Shown piece after piece: positions 1-7,721 of a DNA stretch of 34,345 nt. The position numbers and the translations under genes are program-made. Below the pieces are notes generated by a model. It was given only the letters and a program-made list of their open reading frames with translations, was not told where the DNA came from and made no database searches. Each line of letters starts with the position of its first letter. Within the stretch, counting starts at the first letter, position 1. Where the stretch lies: positions 1 through 34,345 of the forward strand of contig NZ_AMWJ02000009.1 of assembly GCF_000319305.2 (NCBI RefSeq). Reading direction: 5' to 3'. Source of the stretch: Pseudomonas bharatica CSV86 (lineage in GTDB: Bacteria; Pseudomonadota; Gammaproteobacteria; Pseudomonadales; Pseudomonadaceae).

Positions 1-242
1 CCGCGGGTAGCGCCGAGGTCGGCCTCGATGGCTTCGTCTATGGCCTTGGCCAGGCCCAGCTTCGAGCAGGCCGACCTCGCCCTGGCGGGCCCGGGGGAAC
101 GGATTGCGTGCGTCCGGTACCACCGCCAGATAGCGCGCGGGGCGGTTCGCAGCTCGCCATCGATGACTTTCACCGAGGCGGGAAAGCCCGGCAGTTCCTG
201 CCCGGCGGCCAATGCGCGCAGCCACTGGTATCCTCGGCTCAT
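1..242 (-). CDS. mdcE: Malonate decarboxylase gamma subunit MdcE (partial, 3' end beyond window)
   Basis: MdcE pairs with MdcD to form the carboxylase part that releases CO2 from malonyl-S-ACP in the cytoplasm. The start codon at 242-240 overlaps the mdcD stop codon as ATGA, which fixes the start. The N-terminus reads MSRGYQWLRALAAG and continues with the family-like PASVKVIDGEL. Further on, the conserved stretch resembling LAVVPDARNPFPRAR can only be read after changing frame, so at least one single-base indel lies near 100-150. Only about 80 residues are inside the window; the gene runs leftwards out of it. Recognition rests on the short N-terminus plus perfect operon position after mdcABCD. 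Confidence 0.8.
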   Translation of the reverse strand, partial: MSRGYQWLRALAAGQELPGFPASVKVIDGELRTAPRAIWRWYRTHAIRSPGPARARSACSKLGLAKAIDEAIEADLGATR

Positions 243-1085
243 TGCAGTTCTCCCTGGTAGATGCGCGCACGCGGCGCGCGTCCAGCTGTTCGCAGTCCGC
301 CCGAGCTTGTTCAGCAGGGCAAGGAAATCGGCATGGCGCCGGCTACGGGGCAGGGCGGGTTCGCCGGCGGCGAGGGCGTTGGCCAGCGCCGTACGCAACT
401 GTTCGACATCGTCTGCGATGTAGCTGTCTGCCAGTGCGCAGGCATGCCGTTGTTCGCCGCCGGTGAGGCTCAGATGAAGGGCCGGTCGCGGGAGTCGTAT
501 TCGTCGATGCCCGCTTCCTGTTCGATCACCTGAGGGCCATTGAGGCCGAGGCGCGCTTCGCGGGTGACGATCAGGTGACTGCACAGCCGCAGCGATGGAC
601 ATGCCGCCAAAGCAACCGACGGCGCCGGCGACCAGGCCGACGACCGGCTGGAACTGACGCAACTCGACGATCGCCGCCTGGATCTCGGCGATGGCCGCCA
701 GGCCCAGGTTGGCTTCCTGCAGGCGTACGCACCGGTTTCCAGCAGCAGTACCGCGGCGGTGGGGATGCCCTTGCGGTTGTCCTCGACCGCCAGTTCAAGG
801 GCGCCGGCGATCTTGGCACCGCCGACCTCGCCCATGCTGCCGCCCTGGAAGGCGCCCTCGATGGCGGCCACCAGCAGCGGCCGGCCGTCCAGGGGCCCTT
901 GCGATGACCACGCCATCGTCGGCCTGGGGCACGATGCCCTGGCCGGGCAGCCAGGGCGACATCAGGCGATCGAACGGCCCGAGCAGTTCGCGCATGCTGC
1001 CGGCATCGAGCAGCGCCCGGGCACGCTCGCGGGCGCCGAGTTCGACGAAGCTGCGGCTGTTGAGCAAGCGGCGACGTCAGTCATG
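239..1085 (-). CDS. mdcD: Malonate decarboxylase beta subunit MdcD (frameshifted)
   Basis: MdcD is the beta subunit of the malonyl-S-ACP decarboxylase, a carboxyltransferase-fold protein of about 280 residues; the span here fits that. Its ATG (1085-1083) lies inside the last codons of mdcC, so the two overlap. The protein reads LLNSRSFVELGARERARALL, then PLDGRPLLVAAIEGAFQGGS with MGEVGGAK, then CSHLIVTREARLGLNGPQVI. These pieces lie in different frames joined by single-base indels (around 1070, 885, 715 and 600). The tail ends IYQGELQ at a stop shared with the mdcE start. Conservation on both sides of each break argues for sequencing-type errors rather than a decayed gene. Confidence 0.85.
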
Positions 1086-1374
1086 GGCAATCTCCTCGAA
1101 GCCTTGTTCCAGGCGCAGGCGCACCACACCCGGGGTAGCGCCGAAGTCGTGGATGTCGATGTTCATGGCCGGCGGCAACTGCTCGGTGAACAGGCGCTGG
1201 AACAGCTGCTCCCAGCGTGGCGCGCTGCCGTTGACGAGTGACCACGGTGATCGCCAGCACGCCGTGCGCGCCGGGTTCGAGCAGCACTTCAAGATCGCCG
1301 GAACCGACGCAGCCCACCAGGGCACGGCCGGCGCCAGGCTCGCCGGCGGGAAAGGTGAAAGACAGGGTTTCCAT
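1077..1374 (-). CDS. mdcC: Malonate decarboxylase acyl-carrier subunit MdcC (frameshifted)
   Basis: MdcC is the roughly 99-residue acyl carrier protein of malonate decarboxylase. It carries the 2'-(5''-triphosphoribosyl)-3'-dephospho-CoA group on a serine. The N-terminus METLSFTFPAGEPG is followed by VGCVGSGDLEVLLEP; Ser-25 within GSGD is at the position of the prosthetic-group serine known from the Klebsiella protein. After VLAITV one base is missing (near 1240) and the protein continues VNGSAPRWEQLFQRLF and DIHDFGATPGVVRL in another frame, ending EEIAHD. It starts two bases after the mdcB stop and its end overlaps the mdcD start, so the genes are translationally coupled. Confidence 0.88.
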
Positions 1375-1376
1375 GT

Positions 1377-2224
1377 TCAGAGGCTCCCGGCGTTATCGAG
1401 GAACAGGCAGGCCGCCAGCAAGTCGGCGGCGCCGCCTGGCGAGGCTGAGGGCCAGCAGGCTGGCGTCCAGTTCGCGCAGGCGGCGGCGCCCGCAAGGCTG
1501 GCGCTGCCGCCGGCATCGAGGATGGCCGGGCGCCTTGCTGCATGCGTGCAAGCCCTGCGGCCCGGCGCGCCAGAGCACGCAGGTGTCGTCGAGGGTGGCC
1601 ATGATCGCCAGCAGGGCGTCGAGGCGCGCATTCTGCTCGCCCGCGCCGCGGCTGCGGCTGGCCCGCAGTTGCGGCAAGCCATGGCCGAGTACCGCGGGGA
1701 AGCCCGATTGCGCTTGTTCCCGGGCGCGCGTGCACCGTAGCGACGTTGCACCTGAAGGCCGTGGCTGTCCGGCTGCCTTGGCGCGAAGCGGTCGTCGATC
1801 AGGGCGATGCGTCCGGCGCGCGCGGCGACTGCACTGGCGTCTTCGCCTGGCTCGCCGAGCGCACGGGCGGCGACCAGCAGGCCAGGGCCCAGATCGCGCC
1901 GCGGTGAGTGTTGACGCCGCCGGTGGTCGCCAACATCGCGCGTTCACCTTCACGGCCAATGCGCCGAGCGCTTCGCGCAGCGGCAGGCCGACTTCGCCCA
2001 GGGCCAGTGCGGCCTCCGCCATTTCCTTGAAGCAGGGGCCAGAGCGCCAGGGCCGAGGCGTGCATCAGGCCAAGGTGCAGGTCGTGGTGGGCGCCCGTGC
2101 CGCGGCGGTCCACCAGTGCCGGTTTGGGCGACAGGTCGGCCTCGTCGATCAGGGCGTCCACGGCGGCATCGGCCAGCCAGTGGGCGAGCGGAAGCGGGGC
2201 GTGAATCAGTGTCGATACGCTCAT
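1377..2224 (-). CDS. mdcB: Triphosphoribosyl-dephospho-CoA synthase MdcB (frameshifted)
   Basis: MdcB (CitG-related) makes the dephospho-CoA-derived prosthetic-group precursor that is attached to MdcC. The start ATG overlaps the mdcA stop as TAAATGA. The N-terminal part reads LADAAVDALIDEADLSPKPA, LVDRRGTGAHHDLHLGLMH and SALALWPLLQ. The motif LVDRRGTGAHHD (compare the CitG family's DxxxxGxHxD-like nucleotide-binding region) is intact. Beyond it the frame breaks repeatedly (near 2035, 1940, 1865, 1740 and later), and the end is recovered as LLAACLFLDNAGSL. The total span fits the usual length of about 290 residues. Identity is firm from operon position and both termini, and weaker in the middle. 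Confidence 0.82.
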
Positions 2225-3879
2225 TTACCAGCTCCTGAAACGTGCGGGCGGGTTGTACAGTCCGCCGGACCACTCGACCAGTTCGGCGATGCTCTTGGCC
2301 GCGAGCAAGGTGCGACTGGCCTGGGTGCGCTGGATGCCGAGGTCCTCGGGCAGGGCGATCAGGCCTTCGCGGGCGCATGCGCTGGGTGTTTTTCGGGTCG
2401 TGGCGCAGGCCGATGGCGGTGACGCCGGCGACTGCGGCGATCATCGCCTGGCGCTCCTCGAGGCTGCGCGCCTTGTACAGGTAGGCGATGCCTTCCTCGG
2501 TGAGCAGGTGGGTCACGTCGTCGCCGTAGATCATCACCGGCGCGAGGGGCATGCCGGCTTTCCTGGCCACGTCCACGGCATCCAAGGTCTCGACGAAGGT
2601 GGGCTTGCCGCCTTCCTGGAAGGTTTCGACCATCTGCACCACCAGCTTGCGGCCCCGTTCCAGCAGGGTCACTGGCTCGGTCATGTCCAGCCAGGCGGGG
2701 TCGCGTGGCGCCGGCCGCGTGGGTCGTGGCCCATGTTCGGCGCGCCGCCGAAGCCGGCCAGGCGGCCGCGGGTGACGGTCGAGGAGTGCCCGTCGCCATC
2801 CACCTGCAGGGTGGCGCCGATGAACAGGTCGACGGCATACTGGCCGGCCAGTTGGCACATCATGCGGTTGGAGCGCATCGAGCCATCGCGCCCGGTGAAG
2901 AACACGTCCGGGCGCTGCGCGATGTAGTCTTCCATGCCCAGCTCGGTGCCGAAGCAATGCACGCTCTCGACCCAGCCGGACTCGATCGCCGGAATCAGCG
3001 TCGGGTGCGGTTTGAGCGTCCAGTTGCGGCAGATCCTGCCCTTGAGGCCGAGGGACTCGCCATAGGTCGGCAGGATCAGCTCGATCGCGGCGGTGTTGAA
3101 ACCGATGCCGTGGTTGAGCGACTGCACGTTGTGCTTCTCGTAGATCCCACGTATCGCCATCATCGCCATCAGCACATGGACCGGCTTGATATGGCGTGGG
3201 TCGCGGGTGAACAGCGGCTCGATGTAGAACGGCCTGTCGGCGACCACCACGAAATCGATCCAGGACGCCGGGATATCGACCGGGGCAGGTCGCGGACATC
3301 GTCGACCAACTGGTTGACCTGGACGATCACGATGCCGTCGCTGAAGGCAGTCGGTTCGACCAGGGCCGGGTATCTCGGTGCTCGGGCCGGTATAGATGTT
3401 GCCCTCGCGGTCGGCATGAAGCCGGCCACCAGGGCCACGTTGGGGATCAGGTCCACCAGCAGGCGCGAGTACAGCTCGATGTAGGTGTGGATGGCGCCGA
3501 CTTCCAGGCGACCGTCTTCGAGCAACTGGCCGATGCGCAGGCTTGCGGGCCGGCGAAGGAGAAATCGAGCTTGCGGGCGATGCCCTGTTCGAACAGGTCC
3601 AGATGCTCGGCGCGGCTGACGCTGGGCATGATCATGTGCAGATCGTGCAGCTTGCCGGGGTCGGCCTTGGCCAGCGAGCGAGAGAGGAAGTCGGCCTGTT
3701 TCTGGTTGTTGCCTTCGAGCACACCCGATCACCGGGGCGATCAACAGCTCCAGGGCTTCGACGATTCGTTCACCGGGTATCACCGCGCCATCTGCGAGGT
3801 GGCGCAGCAGATCAAGCCGCCGCTGCTTCTCGGTGCGCCGGCGCGACCACTGCGGTGGGGGGGAGGGTCTTGTTGTCAT
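2225..3879 (-). CDS. mdcA: Malonate decarboxylase alpha subunit MdcA (frameshifted)
   Basis: MdcA is the acetyl-S-ACP:malonate ACP transferase that swaps malonate onto the carrier protein in the cytoplasm, first gene of the mdc operon. The span fits the family length of about 550 residues. Recognisable blocks are LEGNNQKQADFLSRSLAKAD, EVGAIHTYIELYSRLLVDLI, FYIEPLFTRDPRHIKPVHVL, LNHGIGFNTAAIELILPTYG, TLQVDGDGHSSTVTRGRLAG and APVMIYGDDVTHLLTEEGIA. The start at 3879 (MTTRPS) has a GGAG eight bases upstream; a GTG at 3891 in the same frame is possible but less likely. Single-base indels break the frame near 3725, 3540, 3390, 3285, 2700 and 2375. The end reads VEWSGGLYNPPARFRSW. Confidence 0.9.
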
Positions 3880-3951
3880 TGGTGACTCCACGGGTCGCTT
3901 TCGTGGAGGTCAACATACGAGGGGGGGGAAAGGCATCAATCAAGATGGTTC

Positions 3952-3980
3952 GCGATCATTACGCTTAAATTAACGATCGC
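3952..3980. promoter_or_regulatory. Interrupted dyad in the mdcA divergent intergenic region, possible LysR-type operator
   Basis: GCGATC at 3952-3957 is the exact reverse complement of GATCGC at 3975-3980, around an AT-rich 17-base centre containing TTAAATTAA. It lies 73 bases upstream of mdcA and just upstream of the DUF1289 gene, so it sits where a divergent promoter operator would be. mdc operons are known to be controlled by the LysR-type MdcR, but mdcR is not in this window, so assignment to MdcR is inference. Confidence 0.35.
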
Positions 3981-3992
3981 TCAGGCTGGAAC

Positions 3993-4174
3993 ATGGCAAA
4001 AGATGTTGAAAACCCTTGTGTATCGCTCTGTCAGCTGAACAGTGAGATGTGCGTCAGTTGCGGGCGGACCAGGGAAGAAATCCGCAAATGGCGCGGATGA
4101 AAAGGGCGGAGAAGATGGCCACGGTGCAGAAGGCGGCGCTACGGATGAAGGGCCTCGCGAAGAAGAAAAAGTAG
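3993..4174 (+). CDS. Small DUF1289 family cysteine protein (one frameshift)
   Basis: The product begins MAKDVENPCVSLCQLNSEM and continues CVSCGRTREEIRKWRG. This is the DUF1289 pattern: four cysteines in C-x3-C and C-x2-C pairs (Cys-9, Cys-13, Cys-20, Cys-23) followed by GRTxxEIxxW, suggesting a small metal-binding module. Read literally, translation stops at 4100 after 35 codons. Losing one G in the run before ATGAAA explains this: the next frame continues MKRAEKMATVQKAALRMKG and ends in a lysine-rich LAKKKK at 4174, giving about 60 residues, normal for the family. It is divergent from mdcA. The function of DUF1289 proteins is not established. Confidence 0.72.
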
Positions 4175-4203
4175 AGCCCGGGATATATGCGCCGCAACCC
4201 GGG

Positions 4204-4245
4204 CAGCAGCGACAGCAGCTTGCCGCCGACGATCTGGCTGTAGTG
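4204..4245 (-). pseudogene. 42-base orphan fragment of a benR/XylS-type regulator gene
   Basis: Read on the minus strand this stretch encodes HYSQIVGGKLLSLL. It matches benR at 17646-17687 (HYSQIVGSKLLSLL) in 41 of 42 bases by direct comparison; the single difference is G for A. Identity stops abruptly on both sides. No other part of an AraC-type regulator is visible nearby, and a REP element begins seven bases to the right. It is therefore a scrap of a paralogous regulator gene or a transferred fragment, not a working gene. Confidence 0.6.
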
Positions 4246-4251
4246 CGGAAC

Positions 4252-4320
4252 CTGTGGGAGCTGGCTTGCCAGCGATAGCGGCGGTGAAGTCACTACCGCA
4301 ATCGCGCGCAAGCTCGCTTA
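4252..4320. repeat. REP element (one intact arm, degenerate second arm)
   Basis: Positions 4252-4274 carry the 23-base REP arm (CTGTGGGAGCTGG followed by CTTGCCAGCG) that recurs at 10910-10932 and 18061-18083. The internal segment 4275-4300 resembles, in inverse orientation, the loop of the 18061-18134 REP pair (GCGGCGGTGAA, CACTACCG). The expected right arm is degenerate (CGCGCAAGCTCGCT). It lies just beyond the stop codon of the exported protein gene at 4318-5128, a usual place for REP sequences. Confidence 0.75.
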
Positions 4321-5128
4321 TGCAGTAGGCCCACATTGACCTGTCGGGTTGTTGGTTACACCTCGAACGTATCGTGTGAGTCCCTGCAACAGCTGAGGCG
4401 AAACGGTGGGCCATCACTCCACCTTCGGAAGGGCGCAGCAGGGTGCTGCTGATTTCCACCTGCAGGGTCGGCACCTGCTGCTTGCTTGAGGCAAAGCGGG
4501 TAATTGTCTGGTTCTTTTCGGCAGCGAAGTAATTATTCGAGAGGTTGGTCATTCCTTCCTGGCGCAGATGTTCAACAAGATCAACCAGAAGGGCCTGATT
4601 GCCCAATAACGATTTGCCATTCATGGTGCCGATATCGACATCGTAGGGCCTGAAATCACTGCTTCCGTGGATATCCAATACGAGTGCTGGACGTTGGCTG
4701 CCGATCAGTTCTGCCAGTTGGTTTTTAAACTCGTTGTCATCGTAATAGTTGGGATCGGATGGCGTGCGGTACTGCGTATATATCACCGTCGCACAGGTAG
4801 TTCGATTCAGCATTTGCGCCAACGCTGCAGTGCCGGCGCCATCGGAGAACCGATACTTGCCCTCCCGGAAAGGTTCCGTGGCGTGGGGAGCGGTGATGAT
4901 GACCTTGCTGCTGCCCTTGAGAACGACCACTGGCGACTCGCCGCTGGGCGCGGCGGTATCAGCCTGTGCGGAGATTCGGTTCTCCAGTTCGATGGCCTGC
5001 TGCACCATCGCGGGCTCGATAATGGCCCGTTGTAACGATGTTTCACGCGGTACTTCGTTGGAGTCAAATGCGTAAGCTGCCGGGCTCAGTGACGAGATGA
5101 CGAAGGCGGTCATATATGCCAGTTTCAT
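4318..5128 (-). CDS. Exported N-formylglutamate amidohydrolase-like protein (probable frameshift near the end)
   Basis: The start at 5128 (MKLAYMTAFVISS) has GGAGAC just upstream and yields a signal peptide ending PAAYA at residue 20, so the product is exported. The mature part contains VIITAPHATEPFREGKYR, then LVLDIHGSSDFRPYD, then QVEISSTLLRP. A metal-ligand-like histidine after ITAPHA, a later D-x-HG and a late E resemble the N-formylglutamate amidohydrolase fold (PF05013), but overall similarity is loose. Read literally, the frame runs through the REP to 4139. A one-base shift near 4390 instead gives GLTRYVRGVTNNPTGQCGPT and a stop at 4318, which looks more natural. An upstream in-frame ATG at 5167 would remove the signal peptide and is disfavoured. 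The substrate is unknown. Confidence 0.55.
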
Positions 5129-5172
5129 GGTGTCTCCTGCGGTGATATCCATTTCGTTGACGGCCATTTCGA

Positions 5173-5178
5173 ATTATA
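5173..5178 (-). promoter_or_regulatory. Candidate -10 element for the exported hydrolase-like gene
   Basis: On the minus strand this is a perfect TATAAT, 45 bases upstream of the start at 5128. No convincing -35 hexamer stands 16-18 bases before it, so the promoter may depend on an activator or on extended -10 contacts. The assignment is by position and consensus only. Confidence 0.4.
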
Positions 5179-5286
5179 GAAGTCGACGGCAGGGAGAAAC
5201 TGATCGTTTTGCCAGGCGCGGGAAAAGTGAAAAAAGGGATACAAGGAAAAGGGAGGACGGATTATTTTTTGCCTTCGCTCCTGTTT

Positions 5287-5308
5287 GAGGGCCGCATACG
5301 CGGCCCTC
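5287..5308 (-). terminator. Strong hairpin downstream of the DUF6124-type gene
   Basis: GAGGGCCGC (5287-5295) and GCGGCCCTC (5300-5308) form a perfect 9-bp stem with loop ATAC, beginning 10 bases after the stop codon of the minus-strand gene 5319-5612. The sequence following it on the minus strand is not T-rich, so it is a candidate terminator or mRNA-stabilising hairpin rather than a textbook intrinsic terminator. Confidence 0.45.
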
Positions 5309-5318
5309 GCATCGGCTG

Positions 5319-5612
5319 TCAGCCACTTGCTCCCTGCTGTGCCAACCCGCTCAATAACGACTCCACCAAGCCTGTGAAAATCTCCAATGAGTGATAGGTT
5401 GCCCAGGCCAGCCCGCCCAGCGACCGTTCGGTCTGTTCGCAAACCTGAGTGTTGGTTTCGGCTGCCGATTTCAGGGTCATGGACAGATGCCAGCGCATCT
5501 TCGATATCGACGCCATCACAGACCGCGAACAGTGGTTTGTGGCTGTTGTTGCAGGCGCTGAACTGGGTATGGACGGTAGTGAGGCGAGGGGGATCGGGTA
5601 CGAGTTTTTCAT
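5319..5612 (-). CDS. Small DUF6124/DUF3077-like Pseudomonas protein (frameshifted)
   Basis: AAGGAG stands seven bases before the ATG at 5612, fixing the start. Read with one added A in the A-run after ATG, the protein begins MKKLVPDPPRLTTVHTQFSA, the hallmark N-terminus of a small, multi-copy Pseudomonas family annotated DUF6124/DUF3077. It continues FAVCDGVDIEDALA. After a second indel near 5490 it returns to the starting frame as HLSMTLKSAAETNTQVCEQT and ends ESLLSGLAQQGASG. The length is about 97 residues. The family is cytoplasmic as far as the sequence shows (no signal or membrane segment) and of unknown function. The gene has a long structured leader. Confidence 0.65.
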   Translation of the reverse strand: MKNSYPIPLASLPSIPSSAPATTATNHCSRSVMASISKMRWHLSMTLKSAAETNTQVCEQTERSLGGLAWATYHSLEIFTGLVESLLSGLAQQGASG

Positions 5613-5771
5613 GGTGCATCTCCTTCTGCGCCAAACTGCCAGCCCTCGCCGCGAAACGAAGGGTGGCAGCTGTACGTGGGTTCGCGGACCGAGGCAAAGG
5701 AACCCGGCAGACCCGAGGTCTCCCACGCACAGCCGCCATTGCACAAACGGCAGGCGCAAAAAAGCGCCTGC
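5613..5771 (-). ncRNA. Structured 5' leader or small RNA upstream of the DUF6124-type gene
   Basis: On the minus strand 5737-5722 pairs with 5680-5665 over 16 positions. The two positions that are not Watson-Crick are G-U wobbles on this strand but would be A-C mismatches on the other, so the RNA is probably transcribed from the minus strand. Inside is AGACC-TCG-GGTCT (5721-5709) and a possible competing GGGTTC/GAACCC pair. Outside lie a hairpin next to the ribosome-binding site (5663-5643) and an 8-bp hairpin with a six-T loop (5771-5750). The layout recalls C4-type antisense RNAs of phage origin, but I cannot confirm this without a covariance search. Confidence 0.45.
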
Positions 5772-5798
5772 TATCTGGATGGCGCTATCGAAGCACCT

Positions 5799-5849
5799 TT
5801 CGCCAACAGACCGCGAAGTCTGTGTCGCTGGATCGCAGCGACCGGCGAA
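5799..5849. other. Three-way-junction-forming sequence
   Basis: TTCGCC (5799-5804) pairs with GGCGAA (5844-5849) and encloses two perfect hairpins: CAGAC-CGCGAA-GTCTG (5807-5822) and GTCGCTG-GATCG-CAGCGAC (5824-5842). Pairing is perfect in both orientations, so the strand is undetermined. It lies in the 450-base gap between the minus-strand small gene (starts 5612) and the plus-strand small gene (starts 6065). The remainder of that gap, 5850-6064, shows no other gene or element I can support. Confidence 0.45.
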
Positions 5850-6064
5850 GCGTAGGCAGCAAATGCCCAGGAGCGCAACGACTGAGAAGGCGGAAAAGTA
5901 TGCTTGGGAAATTGCCTACATGAAAGTCGGAACCGGTCCGAAGCTTGTAGGGTTTTTCGGCCATCGGTGAACGATCAAGCGCCTTGTGGCGCCTGCATCG
6001 CCCCCGAATTTTTGAACGACACCTCCCGGCCCGCCTCCAACGCTCATCACCCGGAGGATTTCCC

Positions 6065-6223
6065 ATGCAGCCCAAGACCGAAGGACTGGAAGAGCACGGC
6101 CCAAGCGGCGTGCCCTTCATCAACGACCCCGAGAAGCCGTTCTCGCCGCCCCTGAACGATGCCGATGCAACCGACGCCGCGGAGGCGGAGGAAGATATCG
6201 AGGACGACGGCCAACAGGCGTAG
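6065..6223 (+). CDS. Small acidic hypothetical protein (52 aa)
   Basis: GGAGG stands seven bases before the ATG, a strong ribosome-binding site. The product begins MQPKTEGLEEHGPSGVPFIN and continues DPEKPFSPPLNDAD, ending in a very acidic tail (EAEEDIEDDGQQA). It has no membrane segment, signal or cysteine and looks intrinsically disordered. Short proteins with this GPSGxPFINDPEKPFSPP core are, from memory, conserved hypotheticals in Pseudomonas; no function is known to me. It converges on pcaJ, whose stop codon is only four bases beyond this gene's stop. Confidence 0.7.
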   Translation: MQPKTEGLEEHGPSGVPFINDPEKPFSPPLNDADATDAAEAEEDIEDDGQQA

Positions 6224-6227
6224 CGAA

Positions 6228-6867
6228 TCACTTGATCAGTGGTACACCGCTGAGCTTCTGCAGCTCGTCGAAGTCGATATCGGCGCAGATCTCGATGACT
6301 TTCAGGCCCTCGGCCGTGACTTCCAGCACCGCCAGGTCGGTATAGATGCGGCTGACGCAGGCGATACCGGTCAGCGGGTAGGTACATTCGGGGACGATCT
6401 TGCTTTCGCCGGTTTTGGTCAGGTGGTCCATCATCACGAACACCTGACGCGCGCCGGTGGCCAGGTCCATCGCGCCGCCCACGGCGGGAATCGAGCCTTC
6501 GGCACCGGTGTGCCAGTTGGCCAGGTCGCCCTTGACCGATACCTGGAAGGCACCCAGCACAGCGATGTCCAGGTGGCCGCCGCGCATCATCGAGAACGAG
6601 TCGGCGTGGTGGAAGAAGGCACCCCCGGTAAGCAGGGTCACGTGCTGCTTGCCGGCGTTGATCAGGTCGTCGTCTTCCTCGCCGGGGCCGGGCTCGGGCC
6701 CATGCCCAGCAAGCCGTTTTCGCTATGCAGGAACACTTCCTTGTCGCCCAGGTAGTTGGCCACCAGGTCGGTGCGCCGATACCGAGGTTGACGTACGCGC
6801 CTTCCTGGATGTCGGCGGCCACGCGCTGGGCCATCTCGGTGCGGGAGAGTTTTCTGGTGATGGTCAT
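6228..6867 (-). CDS. pcaJ: 3-oxoadipate CoA-transferase subunit B PcaJ (two frameshifts)
   Basis: PcaJ with PcaI transfers CoA from succinyl-CoA to beta-ketoadipate in the last part of the beta-ketoadipate pathway. The N-terminus MTITRKLSRTEMAQRVAADI followed by YVNLGIGAPT, and the C-terminal half from VTLLTGGAFFHHADSFSMMR to FDELQKLSGVPLIK, read like the P. putida protein of 213 residues. The 640-base span is exactly two bases short of the expected 642. The losses are one C in the CCC before TGGTGGCC (near 6765) and one G in GGG before CGAGGAAG (near 6690). The catalytic glutamate region (family SENG) lies between the two breaks. It starts eight bases after pcaI ends. Confidence 0.92.
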
Positions 6868-6875
6868 GGCAGGCC

Positions 6876-7572
6876 TCAGACAGCTTTGGCGATCGAAGAA
6901 GCGGCAGCGCCGGAAACGGCGACCACGCGCTGGACGAAGATACCGGGAGTGATGATGTGCTCCGGGTCCAGTTCGCCGAGTTCGACGATCTGGTCGACCT
7001 GGGCGATGGCGGTCTTGGCGGCCATCGCCATGATCGGGCCGAAATTGCGCGCGGCCTTGCGGTAGGTCAGGTTGCCCCAGCGGTCGCCCTTGTGCGCCTT
7101 GATCAGCGCGAAGTCGGCATGCAGCGGCATTTCCAGGACATACTGGCGCCCATCGATCTCACGGGTTTCCTTGCCTTCGGCCAACAGGGTGCCGTAGCCG
7201 GTCGGCGAGAAGAACGCAACCGATGCCCGAACCGGCAGCGCGGATGCGCTCGGCCAGGTTGCCCTGCGGGACCACTTCCAGTTCGATCTTGCCGGCGCGG
7301 TACAGTTCGTCGAACACGTAGGAGTCGGACTGGCGCGGGAACGAGCAGATCACCTTGCGCACGCTGCCAGCCATGAGCAGCGCGGCCAGGCCGATCTCGC
7401 CGTTGCCGGCGTTGTTGCTGATGATGGTCAGGTCGCGGGCGCCAGTGGCGATCAGCCCGTCGATAAGCTCGGACGGCATGCCGGCAGTACCAAAACCACC
7501 GACCATGATGGTCGAACCGTCGGTGATCCCCTCCACCGCGCTGGCGATGGACTCATACGTTTTATTGATCAA
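6876..7572 (-). CDS. pcaI: 3-oxoadipate CoA-transferase subunit A PcaI (TTG start, one frameshift)
   Basis: PcaI is the alpha subunit partner of PcaJ. The protein reads INKTYESIASAVEGITDGST, MVGGFGTAGMPSELIDGLIA with the GGFG glycine-rich CoA-transferase motif, then ERIRAAGSGIG. After a one-base insertion near 7219 it continues LLAEGKETREIDGRQYVLEM, LTYRKAARNFGPIMAM and ends GAAASSIAKAV. The only start next to a good ribosome-binding site (AGGAG, eight bases upstream) is TTG at 7572, and it gives the family N-terminus. The span is one base longer than the usual 231 codons, matching the single insertion. The pair is preceded by a PcaR-like operator. Confidence 0.92.
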
Positions 7573-7721
7573 AGCGGGCTCCTGGTCATTCCTGGAGTAT
7601 TGATTGCCGGACTGGCCGACGCGCCACAAGGCCTGGGCCAGTCAGCGCCTGGAGTCGTTGGCTGACTTGTCCATAGCGTGCCGCAGAGAGGGCGACAAGT
7701 AGAGGGGGTTTGGCGGAATTG

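Noticed and set aside
1..3879. Malonate operon as a set of pseudogenes
   Set aside because: Every break is a one-base change in a short run and all five gene junctions are preserved. Decay would be expected to include larger lesions and stop codons in the conserved frame.
5264..5270. T-run as plus-strand intrinsic terminator
   Set aside because: No stable hairpin precedes it on the plus strand and no plus-strand gene ends just before it.
5785..6867. 360-codon minus-strand frame starting at the pcaJ ATG and running past pcaJ
   Set aside because: Only its first 35 residues are PcaJ. The rest is the wrong frame after a one-base loss and runs through intergenic DNA.
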